A DNA stretch of 64,000 nucleotides from Coriaria nepalensis. Its lineage: Eukaryota; Streptophyta; Magnoliopsida; Cucurbitales; Coriariaceae. Below the pieces are notes generated by a model that did not search any database, was not told the DNA's origin, and saw nothing but the letters and a program-made list of their open reading frames with translations. Shown here piece by piece: positions 26,601 to 41,600 of the stretch (position 1 is the first letter of the stretch; every line of letters starts with the position of its first letter). The position numbers and the translations under genes were made by a program. The DNA lies in assembly GCA_027186245.1 (NCBI GenBank), contig CP114496.1:1681501-1745500 (forward strand). Reading direction: 5' to 3'.

Positions 26601-29600
26601 TAAAAAATATTTTATAGTTAGCAGAAAATGACAGATAGTAAGCCACCCCCGAAAGGCAATTAAAAATTCTTGCATGTGTAACATTAACTATTAAAGTAAG
26701 CCACCCCCGAAACAGATAGCGTGGTCCCATTCTCTAAGTCAGACACACAGAGACCGAGTAAATATCCAAATATAAGACTTCTTAAGCCAATCATTGGAGG
26801 CTCAAACCTAACTAAGAAATAGTAACAACTAAATACCCTGCTATGTTCCAAAATATAACAGATAATGGCATATCCATTAAGCATATTATATGGTCAATGT
26901 TACAAAGCACTGTTGCATCCCCATAAAGATACCCAATTATGTAAAAAATGGGTGTTATTTCATCGAAGGCGGTTACAAAAAACTTCATAAACAATCGCAT
27001 GAAAAATGCCACTCACGATCATATATGTGAGGATGAAAAGATTTCAGTATAGGAACTTTAATATCTGTCTGTATGCTGGTGTCATCCTCTGAAAGAAAGA
27101 TTATACATCTATGCTTTTTGAAGTACTTGGCGTGCTCACTGAAGCCATGTGTTGACACTCCAGGTAACTTATTTCCTTCACTTACTACTGAAGGCTGGGG
27201 TCAAGGCCCCAAATTTATCATCATTATTTAATTAGTACATTATGGGGGAGAGTTAGGGAGTGAAGTAGGGTAATTGAAATTGAGACATTTATGGCTTCTC
27301 CTGTATCAAGTCTATCGTTTGAAGGGGTGAAAAAAGCTTTTACTACATTCCTTTTATACCAAAGTTGTCCACACTCTGTATTGTCTCCTTCATCTCTCTC
27401 ATTCTCAGCCTAAGGATATATAAAAACAGAGGTCTGGTCCAATGCTAGGCATTTAAGTAAAATGCTTGGGTATATACTTTGGCCTGAATATTTTGGATTT
27501 TCACACATACAGTTTCTTTTCTTAATTTCACACGTAAAATACATACAAACATGCACACAAACATGTATATATGAAACTAAATTAGGAAAGATGCTCTGAA
27601 TAATTTCAAGAATACATTGATTGTAGAATATAGAGATCTTGATAGAGCGATTTGAGGATAATAGTGTCAAGGAATTAGCATTAAATTAGCTCTTTTCCTT
27701 ATACAAATTGTTTACAAAGTAGGCATACAGCTGTCCCCTTACTGTACAGCTAGAATAAGTGTAATTCCCTTGCTTACAGGGACTGATTTTAGGCTTATTA
27801 GGAGCCTAAGTTATTTCCTAATATGTCTAGGCTGAAGTTGTATATATAAGAACATAGTCTATGATGTAAAGGAGAAGAAAAACATCAGAGAATATATTCA
27901 GAAATTGTCATGGTATCAAAGTCCTCAATTTTCCTAGTCTTGATTTCTTGATTTTTTTCTCGTGACCTCGAATTCTAGTGTCCCAATCTCTTGTCTCGAC
28001 GATTATTTAGCCCTTCCTATTTTTTGTTATGTGTCTATCTTGACTGCACCATGTCTTATGAAAAATTAGAAATTTCTTGTGTTTGTTTCAATGGGAACTA
28101 TACTTCCTAAAAATTTCAATTCCAGTTGATTGTCAAAGGAAAGGAACTATGGAGGCATATAGATGGTTCTGATCTAGCACCTGACAAAGAGAAGGTAACG
28201 GAGAAATATGCTAAATGGGAGATCAAAGACGCACAAGTAATGTCTTGGATACTTGGGTCAGTTGAATCTCAAATCATCTTAAACCTACGTCCATATCGCA
28301 CAACTGCTGGAATGTGGAACACCCTAAAGAAAGTCTATCATCAACGTTTTCAACTCGAACTTGTTGATCTAGCAAATCTCACTCAGGGAAGTCTCTCTAT
28401 TAGTGATTTTTATTCCATTTTTCAAACTATTTGGACCGATTACACTGACATAGTTTATGCAAGTGTTCTTGAAAACCATTTGTTTGATGTGCAATCTATC
28501 CATGAAACTAGTCACAGCGGTCAATTCCAAATGAAATTGCGTTATGATTTTGAGCCGATTAGATCAAGTCTAATGAATCGTAGTCCCATTCCTTCCTTGG
28601 ATGACTGCTTGCATGATGTTTTTCGTGAAGAACAGCGCTTGCTCACACAAGCAGCCATGGAACAACAAGCTGTTGCAGTCGCACTAATTTCGATTGCTTA
28701 TGCAACTCAAGTAAAACATAAAGGCAGAGATATGAGTAATGTCTAGTGTTATAGTTGCAAAGGTTTTGGTCACATGGCATCATCTTGTCACAAAAAATTC
28801 TGCAAATATTGTAAAAACTCTGGGCATATTATCAAAGAATGCTCCATTCGTCCTCCTAAGCAGATAGAGATTGCATTCAATGTCTCAATTGGTTCTACTA
28901 GTAGATCTGCTCCTACACCAAATGGTTTTGTTACACCACAACCTTCTCTTACTCCTTAAATGGTACAGCAAATGATAACTTCTGTATTTTCTGCTTTTGG
29001 AATCTCAGGTAATGCATCTTCTACACCACAACCTTGGTATTTTGATTCGGGTGCCTCCAATCACATGACCAACTTAGTAACTCCACTTGTGAAAGTCAAG
29101 AAATATGATGGCAAGCTGAAAATTCATACTGCTAGTGGTGACTTTCTGCCTATCATGGTTGTTGGTGATGCCTCTCCATCATTAACTAATATTTTGGTGT
29201 CTCCTACGTTATCAACGAACCTTATTTCAGTCGCTCAGTTGGTTGACAATCACTGTAATGTTCAATTTTCTTTTGCTGGTTGTGTTGTGCAGGATCAAGC
29301 GTCCGGGAGAATGATCACGAAGGGTCCTAAAGTGGAACGTCTCTTTCCTCTTCTCCTTCCTCCGAAACCAGCATCTTTGCATTATGTTCCAATTTCTTTA
29401 TCCACTGTTGCAAGCTGTATTTTTGCTCGAATTGATAGTAAAGTATGGCATAAATGCCTAGGGCATCCTAATCTTCTTGTACTTCATACTTTATTCAAAT
29501 CTAGGTTTCTTGGGAATAAAAATTTGCATACTCTTGATTCTATTCAGTTTGATTCTCACACTTGCAAAATCGATAAAAGCAAAGTTCTGCCATTTTCTTC

Positions 29601-32600
29601 ACCTCATTCTCCTGTGACAATGTTTTGATCGTATACATAGTGATGTTTGGGGTATTGCACCAGTGATTTCACATGAACACTTTAAATATTTTGTCACATT
29701 CATCGATGATTATAGTAATTTCACTTGGATTTATTTTCTTCGATCTAAAAGCGAGGTGTTTTCTGTTTTCTGTTTTGAAAACATTTCTCACCTCGATTGA
29801 GACTCAATTTTCTACGAAAATAAAAATTTTGCGATCTGATTCGGAAGGGGAATACATGTCATCCACTTTTCAAACTTTTCTTCAAGATCGTGGTATTTTA
29901 TCTCAACGCTCTTGCCCTGATACTCAACAAAATGAAGTAGTTAAGCGGAAAAATTGCTATCTTCTTAATGTTGTGAGAACTCTATTACTTGAAACCTTTC
30001 TTCCTCCTCATTTTTGGTGTGAAGCATTGTCTACTGCTGTGCATTTAATTAATCGACTTCCTTCTCCTACCTTACATAATGATTCTCCCTTTGTTCGCTT
30101 GTTTGGTTTTTCTCCAAATTACTCCTCTCTTCATGTTTTTGGATGTGTGTTTTGTTCATATTCCTCCTCATGAAAGGACAAAACTCATAGCTTAATCGGC
30201 CAAGTGTGTCTTCCTTGGATATGCTGCAAATCACAAGGGTTATATCTGTTATGATTCTCTTATTCGATGAAATCGTATCTCTCGAAATGTTATTTTCTTT
30301 GAAAATCAATCCTTCTTCCCTACTTCTACCCTTTTGGAATTATCTTCAGTGTCTGCTCTTCCTTCATTTAACCATTCTGCAGATTATGAGAAATTCAAAT
30401 CAGGTTTGGTTTATAGAAGACGTCTTCCACCTATTCCATGACGTGATTCAATCCCACTTGCATCGCTTAGTGATCCATCTTCGACTGCTGATTCTATCCT
30501 TGACACTATCCAAGAATCATCTTCCCTTCGTCGTAGCACTGGAATCTCAAGACCTCCTGATCGGTATGGTTTCAAAAACCCAGTTTCATTGTTCATCACT
30601 TTGTCTTCGATTTCTATTCCTTCCTCTTATAAGTAAGCCATGGAGCATGAGTGTTGGCAACAGTCAGTGAAAGATGAACTTCACGCTCTCGAAGAAAACC
30701 ACACTTGGGACATTGTACAGTGTCCGCCATCCATCAAGCCTATCGGCAGCAAATGGGTATTTTCTATTAAAATAAAATCTGATGGCTCTTTAGATCGCTA
30801 CAAAGCTCGATTAGTAGCACTTGAGAATAAGCAAGAGTTCGAGCTTGACTATGATGAGACTTTTGCTCCGGTTGCAAAGATGATTACAATCAGAACAATC
30901 CTTGCCATTGCTGCCTCCAAGAGTTGGCCATTACATCCGATGGATGTAAAGAATGCCTTTTTGCATGACGATCTTAAAGAAGACGTCTATATGAAACTTC
31001 CATCGGGTATGACGACAACCTCTCCGGACGATGTATGTAAACTTAGGCGTTCTCTATATGGATTGAAGCAAGCTCCACGGCCATAGTTTAAGGTTTGAGA
31101 AGTTCCCAGCACACTACTTCACTCTCAGTTTACACAAAGTCAGTATGATTCATTCCTTTTTCTTCGTCAGACTACTACGGGTATGGTTATACTTCTTGTC
31201 TATATATATGACATCGTCATTACCGGTAACGACAATGTCTTGATTGGTGAAGTTCAGACTATGTTAAATAGTTGTTTTAAAATGAAGGATCTTGGTCATT
31301 TAACTTATTTTTTGGGTCTTGAAGTCAACTCTCATCCCCATGGAGTATCTTTGACTCAACATAAATACATTCAAGATCTTATTACATTGGCCGGCCTCAA
31401 GGATGCTATTCCAATTGATACCCCAATGGAATTGAATGTTAAGCTCCATAAAGATGAAGGGGATCCTTTGCTTGATGATACCACCTATAGGCGACTGGTA
31501 GGTAGTCCTATCTACTTAACAATTACTCGGCCTGACATTTCATATGTTGTCCACAAGGTCAGCACTTTCATGCAATCCCCTCGCCATCTTCATCTCGTTG
31601 TTGTACATCACATCATTCGATATCTCATTGGTTCACTCACTAGGAGATTATTCTTTCCAGTTGATTCCTCTCTTCAGTTGGGCGCTTATTGTGATGCGGA
31701 TTGGGCTGGATGTCCGGATACACGTAAATCTACTACTAGTGCATGTATCTTAGCAATGCACTGATTTCTTGGAAATGCAAAAAGCAAGATTGCGTATCGA
31801 AATCATCCACCGAGGCTGAATATTGCGCAATGTCGACTGCCTGCTTTTAAATTGTGTGGCTCCGTAGTCTCCTTTTTGAGCTTGGATTCTCTCAACGTCA
31901 ACCTAGCACTTCATATGTTGTCCACAAGGTTAGCACTTTCATGCAATCCCCTCGCCATCTCATTGTTGTACATCACATCATTCGATATCTCATTGGTTCA
32001 CCACCCACTAGGAGATTATTCTTTCCAATTGATTCCTCTCTTCAGTTGGGCGCTTATTGCGACGCGGATTGGGCTGGATGTCCAGATACACGTAAATCTA
32101 CTACAGGATAGTGCATGTATCTTGGCAATGCACTGATTTCTTGGAAATGCAAGAAGCAAGATTGCGTATCGAAATCATCCACCGAGGCTGAATATCGCGC
32201 AATGTCGACTGCCTGCTTTTAAATTGTGTGGCTCCGCAGTCTCCTTTCTGAGCTTGGATTCTCTCAACGTCAACCTACTGCACTTCATGCTGACAATACT
32301 AGTGCTATTCAAATTGTTGCTAATCCGATGTTTCATGAACGGACAAAGCACATTAAAGTGGATTGCCACTCTATCCGCGAAGCTTATGACCGCCAAGTGA
32401 TCACTCTTCTACATACCTCCTCGGATCTTCAAATAGCAGATATCTTCATTAAGCCAATGACTTGTGCTAGACATCAATTTCTTACTAGCAAATTGATGCT
32501 TCTCTCCTTACCAACATCAATTTGAGGGGGATGTCAAGGAATTAGCATTTAATTAGCTCTTTTCCTTATACAAATTGTTTACACAACAGGCATACAGCTG

Positions 32601-35600
32601 TCCCCTTACTGTACAGCTAGAATAGGTATAATTCCTTTGTTTACGGAAACTGATTTTAGGCTTATTAGGAGCCTAATTTATTTCCTAATCTGTCTAAGCT
32701 GAAGTTGTATATATAGAACATAGTCTATGATGTAAAGGAGAAGAAAAACAGCAGAGAATATATTCAGAAATTGTCAAATAGTTCAACTCCCATCATTAGA
32801 CATCAATAAATTATACTTATTATCATCACATACTTGGGGATTTGTAAAATCTTGATAAAAAGAAAAATATTATTCTTACTCTGTTCATTGCAGGTGCATT
32901 ATTTCCTAACAAGCCATCATCGCCAAGATTGGCTGCCCATGCATTCACTAAGTCGTCATTTAGTGCATCAGGTTCGGGAGCTGCTAGTTTAGATTCGTAA
33001 ATAAGATCAGAAATTCCAGTAGCAACAGCAGGATCTTTCAAACCAGTTGATGCACTTATATTGTGCCGTGTCCGATAGATATCAATAAGCTTTGCACTGC
33101 ATAAAATTTCAAAATTTAAATTGTTAAAAGAGGGGAGAAGGATGTACAGTAATGAAGCTAAAAATAGTATTGCTTTCTCGAAAATGAAATTATAGACACT
33201 GTTGGCATCATGATTGATAATACAAAAAGGAACTTTCCAGATCGATCATTTTGGAAAACTAAAATTACTTTTCACCATATAGATATTAAACTATGATTAA
33301 GGTGGAGGACAAGAAGTGGAAATGAAAGGCTTGGTTTTTGGAGCAAGGGTGAGGATTTATGCCAACTTCCAAACTGGATTATGCTGAAAATAGGATGACA
33401 TGCTGTAGAAGTACAATCGGGTTGCAGTAAAGGATAGGAAAATAGACCAACTCTTCACACAAGTACCTTTTAGGAATCATAAGTAGGAAAATAAAGCATC
33501 ACACCTTCAAGGATGAGAGAAACTCGAGCCAATGTGAAACTTGAGAATTTGGTTATGCCCATAGGCTATTTTATACAGAAATTACAAATTATGTAAGAAA
33601 GCTAATTGAAATGGGAAACTGACCAGTAAAAAGATTCTTAATTAAAAATAAGAAACTAACTTATAGAAATACAAATTAAAATACAGAACTCACTAATAAA
33701 GAGTCTTATGATAGGAAGCTAATGGATTGTTTTAGTCAAAATAAGAAACTAATGAATGGATGCTACAAATTAAATTATGCCACTAATAAACAACGGATCC
33801 CCCAGTAAATAAGAAACTAACTAAAAGGCTTTCTCCTGACGCTGATTCATGACCTTTGGTTCCATACAATGAGGTCTATCAGCAGTCTCGCAGATTAACC
33901 TAACCTTGGAACATTCCCAATTTGAGGCTGTCATCTGCCATCAAAGTTTGTGCATACTTGATGGCTCAAATATGTTGGCTACCTTAACTGCTAAGGACTT
34001 TTTCTTCAGTCCAGTCTTTTCCTCTTGTTCCTAAAAACATTAAGCTTGCCTACCTTGGGGATTAAAATGTGCCATTCTTACCTACAGTTGCAACCTATTT
34101 ATGAATATATCATGTTCGAAAATAATCTCAATAAAAAAAAATATGACGTAGAATCCTAGTTAAACTAGAAAACTAACTAATTCAATCTGAATGAAGATAG
34201 GAAAGTACCTATTAAATATTAGAGAGTCCTAATTAAGATAACAAAATCAATGAGAATTGGTAACTTGAAAACTTTTCTAATTGTTTTTCATGATTGAATA
34301 GAGGCACCCAAATTCCTCTGATAGAGGAGAATACACAAAAAATAGGAAGCTAAAGAAAATAGGAAACTAACCTAAAATTAGCTATCTAGCTATACTAGTT
34401 ACTTCCTAATTTACACCATTGACTAATTCTCATTTACAGCTAACGATCCTCTATAATTACAAATATTTCTTTCCTTTTCTACATAACTTTTAAATAGTTA
34501 ACTAGAAGACCCAGCATTAACCTCCATCCCATTTTGAATATCATGATTTGATCATTCAGGAAAGCTCCCGTGTTCACATTCTTCCATCAAAATGAGTATC
34601 AATTGTAATTGTGAAGCTCCTACTCCTTTTCGATCACATGATGATAACGAAAAACCTTCGAGGAAAGGATTGCTAATTTTGTTACGGTTTTTTTTTTTTT
34701 TTTTTTTTTTTTGTGGGTTGAGGGGAGGGGAGTCCATTTAACCTATAGAAAAAATAAATTAAATAAAGCACACTACTTAGGAGGAAAGAAGGAAAAAAAA
34801 AATACCTAGTTGGCCCCAAAGGTAGATATTTAGCTCTTGGAACATAACAAAACAGTGAAACAAGATCAAGCAATCTCTCATGAGTCTCGTACAGTTTCTT
34901 AAGTTCTTCATCTGTCCATTCCTTTTTTGCATTGTCATGATTGCGAATTTCCCTGATTGTCCCCAAAGAGAGCTTTCATTTCACGAGGCTTCAAAAAATA
35001 GATTAAATTTCAACTGATAAGAAAAAACATCTAAGTTCTTACTTGATCAGGTCATCCTGCGCTTTATACATTTCATCAAGAACCTCTATCATGGGACTTA
35101 TCAAGACACCAAGACCTGTGCCACTGGCACCTTGATCTTCCCCATTACTAAGATGCATTTCTGAAAGTTGAGACTGCACACCACCCTGGGCTAAAGCATG
35201 CAAGAATTCATAGATTTGTAGCCTAAATGGCTCACCAGACCTTATGGCTACCGTCGTAAGAGCTTGAGCAGCAATTAGCCGAATCTGAACCATTCATTTA
35301 CAATAACATATTACAAAAAATTTTAAAATAAAGAAATAACGATAATAACAGTAAAACAAGACTCATCAAGAAGATCTACAACATCTGTAGGGAAATAATG
35401 GTCAAGTTATATAATGATAAAAATGGTACATATCTCCACTCAGCTCTCAAGATTCAGCTCAGTGAAGATCAATAAGTTTGCTCATTAGGTTAGAAGCAGC
35501 AAAAGAAAAGGAAAAAAAAAAGAATAAAACAAAAAAACTATGTTAACTTAACCTACAGCCACAAGATGATATAGTAGACACATAATCATATATGGGCACT

Positions 35601-38600
35601 CAGAGTTACCTCCCAGCTTCCACTGAAAGCAGATCTCTGAAGTCGTGTCAATGCCCCAGCCAGAGTAGGATTACGAGAACTAGCAGCTGCAACCATTTTA
35701 TCCGCATCCAACATCATCAGCGCAGTACCAGGCGGGGTTGCAGATTCCCAAGCATACTCTGAAGCAGCATAGTTTGCATTCTCCCCAAGAAACCACACCT
35801 GGATGTATTGCCATTTAATGATCGTCATTAGAAAGATATTAATGGCTTACGGGTTGTCAAAAACAGAAGTATAATGAAGAAGAAAAAAGGGAGGGAAATG
35901 CTTACTGCAGCTTGAACTAATCTTTGTAAGGCCAGAGCCGACTTGGGATCTGAAGCAGAAACCCTGTCTACAGATGTAAGTCCCAACAATGACCCAGGTT
36001 GTGGGGGAGGTAGATCTAAAACTATGGTTACTGCTTCTAAAGCTGTATGTTTTCCATCAGGACCAGCTCCAACAAGACATGTCTAAAGAAAGAACAGTAA
36101 GTCCATTACTTGAACAAGGTACCAACAATCAAAAGATCTACTAATTTCTATCACATTGTAATCTGCAGAACCTCTAGCCATTCAAAGATGAAATATGGGC
36201 ATGAAGCACTCAAGAAAAAGATGCAAACATGAAAATGAGTAATAACAAGTTGAATGAAGATGGGCCAGAGTGAGTGGCATTGACCACCCAGGCATCACCG
36301 AAGGGTCTAAAAAACATCAAAATAGTTATCGCCAACTGGTGTTTCCCAGCAATAACAATGCTGAACTTCAAGTAAAAGCAGCAATAGCAAGATACATGTT
36401 AACAGAAATATAAAAGTAAACGAGAAAAGCCTGCTAAGGGCCAGTCCTTACAAATGCATGGAACCCCACCACTCAATTTGAATGCTCCAAGAAGGATGTA
36501 AACCAAATAGAATATTTGTGATGAAAGAACCTACCAGAAAACATGGCCTTCAATGGAATCGCAAAAAAGTGGGATTTAAGAGCTACTATGGTAGGGAAAA
36601 AAAATTAGGCAGAAGAAAAATACACAAATTTGCAAATAGGGAAGTGTAAACAAAAGGTGGGATAACTTACCCACGTAGGGCAAAATATTTAAAACGGTAG
36701 GATAATTTTCCTTTTTATCAATAATTACATTGACAATCAACCCCAATACAGAAGATGTTTGGCTACATGTTGGACTCTTATTTTGGGGCCACCTGTGAAC
36801 AAACTGCATTGGAATATTAAAATAAACAATTAAATTGACCAAACGCAACAGCTTACTATTTTTTTAGTGAGTGAAACTTTTATCAAGCATAGTCCAATTG
36901 ATTGTAAACTGACAAAATCAGATACATCTTCAGGTTTCCTGGCTTTTTCTTATGCTTTTTCCAATTAACTATTTGATATGTTTGAAGAATAAATTACTAA
37001 TTTTTGTTCTCAAGAAAAAATGTACAAATCCTTTGAGAAAGTGATTGGTTGCCACTTGGCCCCTATAAATACTCTAAAAAAAAGAAATGAAATGAAAAAG
37101 TCGATATAAATCAAGTAAACAAACACCTATCCTATTGACATAAGGACCAATGAATGAACATGACAAATTAAAATTTAAATGACAGAAAACTTGGAGAGAA
37201 TAAAATCACAACTTACTTTCCATAGCAGCTGTAACACATCAGCATCGATCTTTCCAGGAACTTTAGTAGCAAAAACTCTAGCAATTTCAAGAAGAGTAAC
37301 AGCCATATCTGTAGTTGCCTGGTAAGAAATAATGAAAAGGAAAGAGGAAAATAAAAGAGAAACAAATTCGCTATGATGATAAAGAAACCAGTGTGATATA
37401 TAATGTCAATTTTAGAGGTAGAAGAATTATATTCCATACTTTTAATTTACATCTTAGGTTCCCTTATATAGGAGAGAAACCCTAGTCTAACTACAGAAAA
37501 TGTGCCTAAACAGAAACAATTAGAATCCCCAGAAATCAGCAAGTAATTAGTAACTAATCAGCAAACAAATCAGTTAGATTTGTTTGCTAGAATCATAAAT
37601 ATATTCTACACTCCCCCTCAAGCTTGGTTATAAATATTAATCAAGCCAAGCTTGGACTTTAGATCTTCAAACTTGATTCTTGGTAGGGCCTTAGTTAGGA
37701 TATCAACTGTCTGAAGACACGTAGGCATATATAGTAGCTTGAATATCCTTTCATCTACCTTTTCTTTTATAAAGTAACGATCGATCTCCACATGCTTAGT
37801 TCGATCGTGATGTATTGGGTTCTTTGCAATACTAATGGTAGATTGATTATCACAAAACATTTTCATTGGTTCATCCACTGAGAATTTTAATTAGTTTAAG
37901 AGTCTTCTTAACCACATCCCCTCACATATTTCATGAGCCATAGCTCAAAATTTTGCCTCTACACTACTTCGTGAAACTACATATTGCTTTTTGCTTCGTC
38001 AATGAAACCAAGTTCCCTCGTACATAGGGACAATAACCTAAAGATCTTCGATCTTTAATTGATCCGGCCCAATCTACATCACTGTAAACTTCAATATCTC
38101 TACTTAATATTTTTCCAAAGAACAAATTCTTTCCAAGTGTCATTTTTAGGTACCTCAAGATTTTGTAAACAACCTCCATATATTCTTCATTTGGACAATT
38201 CATAAATTGACTCACTAGATGTTGGTATCTCCCCTTATCAACTGGTGTATTGTCCTCTTTGATTCCCAATTGTATGGTTGAGTCTATTATGGAGTATCTG
38301 TTGGTTTGCATCCCAACATTCTTGTTTCCTTTAGTAGGTCCAACATATACTTTTTTTGAGAGACTGAAATTCCCTTCTTAAACCGACCTATTACCATTCC
38401 TAGGAAATATTTGAGATTTCCTAAGTCTTTGATCTCAAATTCTTTAGCTAGGAATTCGGTGACACTATTAAGATCCTCCTCATTATCTCCTCTTAAAATA
38501 ATATTATCAACATACACAATAAGAATGAAAACCTTTCCTGTAAGAGAAAATTTGACAAATAAGGTGTGATCTGAGTGATAATGAGTATATCCATGTCTTT

Positions 38601-41600
38601 TGACAACTTTTGTGAATCTGTCCAACCAAGCCCATGGAAATTGCTTGAGTCTGTAAAGTGACCTTTTGAGCATGTATACATTGTTGGTTGTATCTGATTT
38701 CTCAAACCCGAGAGGATCGTCTATATATATTTCCTCCAATAAATCTACATTCAGAATTGCATTCTTCACATCCAGTTGGTAAAGAGACCAATCTAGATTT
38801 TTAGCTAGCTAGTGAAAATAGGACCTGTACAATGTTTAGTTTTGCGACTGCAGCAAATGTTTCTCCACAATCAATACCATAAGACTGAGTAAAGCCTTTA
38901 GCAACCAATCAAGCTTTGAATCTTTCCACATTCCATCACCTATGTACTTCACTGTGAATATCCATTTACAACCCACTGGACACATTCCTGATGGTAATTC
39001 AGTAACTTCCCATGTTTCATTCCTCTCCAATACCTGAATTTCATCACAAACAGTTGCTCTCCATTTTAGAGATTTGAGTGCTTCTTATATGTTGTTTGGA
39101 ATCTAAATTCCGTCTATGTTAGACATCAATGCCCTCAAATTGCATATTGAGTGCTTTGTACATGATCTAACATCTTTCCTTAATGCAATAGGCCAACTAT
39201 GATCATCATTTTCTAACTCAGTAGGAGAATAGTCAAAATTAGTGTTACCTTGAAGGTCTTCATTTGGCCTTGGATCAAAGTTTGACTAATGGATCTCCCC
39301 ATAATGTACTAGGGGTTTTGTTTCCACTTGACTTCTTTTCCTTCTTGAGTAAGTAATGAGATCACTATTGTGTTGAATAGTGTCTAGAAGTAGAGGAGAG
39401 TTTTGAGTTGGATGGGGGTTGGGAATGGAATCATGTACGAAACAGTCTAGACTGCCTATGTGAATAGCTTCAGCTTCACTAGGAGGATGAGGAAAGTTCT
39501 GTAGTTTGGTGAGGTCTATGCTCTATGTCCCAAAGCTGATATTCTTGTATAAAGTGGCTCTCCCCCTAAATGTTAGGTTTGGGATAAAGAGGTTGTTGTT
39601 CAAAAAAGGTGACATCCATTGAGTTGTAGTATTTTTGTGTGCTGGGAGAGTAGCACTTGTACCCTTTCTGATTGGATGAGTATCCTAAGAAAATACATTT
39701 GATTGCTCTAGGATCAAGCTTGCTTCTAGTCGAATTGTGAATATGGACAAAGGTAGAGTAGCCAAATACCTTGAGAGAGACGGAGGTTATGAGGTGTGTG
39801 TGTGGATAGGACTTAAGGAGGGTTGGACATGGTGTGTGGAATTTGAGGATTCGAGAGGGCATTCTGTTTATGAGGTAGGTGGTAGTGAGAATGGCATCAC
39901 CCCAATGGTGCTTCGGGACATGGGATGATAACATGAGTTATCTTGCAACATCTAACAAATGTCTTTTTTTTTTTTTCCCTACAATCCCATTCTACAATCC
40001 ACACCTGAGTTTTGGTAGACAATTCCTTGTTCCAGTAGAAATGTGCTAAGAAATGATGTAAAGTACTCTTTAGCATTATCAGATCTTAAAACTTGTATAT
40101 TAGCTTGAAATTGCATCTTAACCATGGAGTTGAAATTTTTGAAAATTTGGCTCAGTTTTAACTTTTCTTTCATGAGAAACACCCATATCAGCCTTGTAGT
40201 AAGTTCTTCCATGCAGATATAGTTTCCACGGCCTTCTTTGTTGTGAGGAGGTCGTGATGGCTTCCAGTTAGCTAGTTTTTAATGGATTTTCCAGCACGTG
40301 TCTTAGACATGTCTAGACTTTCGACAATGCTCACACCATGGTCGTTCCTTCCTTTGTCGATTCTCACTTAGGTGATACTGAGCACCTCTAGCGACTAAGG
40401 CTAAGACTTCCAGGTTCTGAGTGCCTGAGTAAGATTTCATCGTTACTCTTTTCCTGCTTTCCTCTTTCCTTACTTCAGAAAAAGCCTGTTTTACATTCGA
40501 TGGAGGTTTATAGCCTAGGATTCTCCCTCTTAATTCATCAAGATTCTGGTTCAGTCCAATTAGGAACTTGGACAATCTCTTATTCTCAATAATTTGCTTA
40601 TACAACTGGATATCTTCAGTGCACTTCCATGAATGGATCTCGCACAAGTCAAGTTGTTGCCAGTAGCGGGTAAGGGCATTGTAGTATTGAGTTACGGTCA
40701 AGTATCCTTGTCATAGGTCATGTAGGTTGCTCTCTATCTTGAATCGTTCCAAGGTGTTCTCATTGTTGGAGTAGGTCTCTGCCTCCTAGATCTTCTTTGA
40801 CGTTTCATATAGTAGAAAGTTTTCTCCAATGTCATTTGTCATGGAATTGATGAGCAATGACATAACCATACAGTTTTTAGCCTTCCATACTCTAAACTTT
40901 AGATCATCTTTTTCTGGTTTAGTTACTTCATCAGATAGATATTCATCCTTTCCTTTGCCACAGATGTACATAATTACTGAATGAGACTATTGAACATAAT
41001 TGTTCTCATTAAGGTTTGTGTCCAATAATGATGACCTGATTGCTTTTCGAGTTTCCATGGTTGCTACCGACCATGGTTTCGGGATTTGAAGCAGAAGAAG
41101 AACTCAGTTTTTCTATAGCCATCCCGTATTTCATCATGAGGGATTGATTTGCTAGAGTTTAGAGAGTATGATGCTCTGATACCATGTCAATTTTAGAGGT
41201 AAAAGAATTATATTCCACACTTTTAATTTACATCTTAGGTTCCCTTATGTAGGAGAGAAACCCTAGTCTAACTATAGAAAACATGCCTAAACATAAATAA
41301 TTAGAATACCTAAAAATTAGCAACTAATTAGTAACTAAATATAAATGATTTGTTTGCTGGAATCCTAAATATATTTTACATATATAAATATATATATAAA
41401 TATAAACAGCATACAAGGTTTCCACACAATAAATGCAACCTTGACGGTGAGGTATTGGATCCCCCACCCATTTTTTGGGATAGAAAAGGGAAGGCATAAC
41501 CGAGAACTGCAGTTCAGTTCAATCCAAGAAAATGCATTTGAAACGATGTCAAATATTGGCCCACATATTCACTTTCTTCATAGACTTTAGGTAAAGAATC

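Larger units (their letters stand above)
27665..32776 (+). mobile_element. Copia-B, older degenerate LTR retrotransposon
   Basis: 5' LTR 27665-27910 (246 bp) and 3' LTR 32532-32776 (245 bp), both TGTCAAGG...TTGTCA, with roughly 15 visible differences. Exact target duplication AATAG at 27660-27664 and 32777-32781. Primer site TGGTATCAAAGTCC begins at 27911; polypurine tract GAGGGGGA lies just before 32532. It is in the intron between TASH3 exons 21 and 22, antisense to the gene. The gag has two CCHC knuckles and the sequence is unlike families A and C. Confidence 0.95.

Noticed and set aside
34687..34712. Oligo-T run as the tail of a minus-strand SINE or retrocopy
   Set aside because: No target duplication, no A/B box promoter and no recognisable body beside it; treated as a simple homopolymer in an intron.
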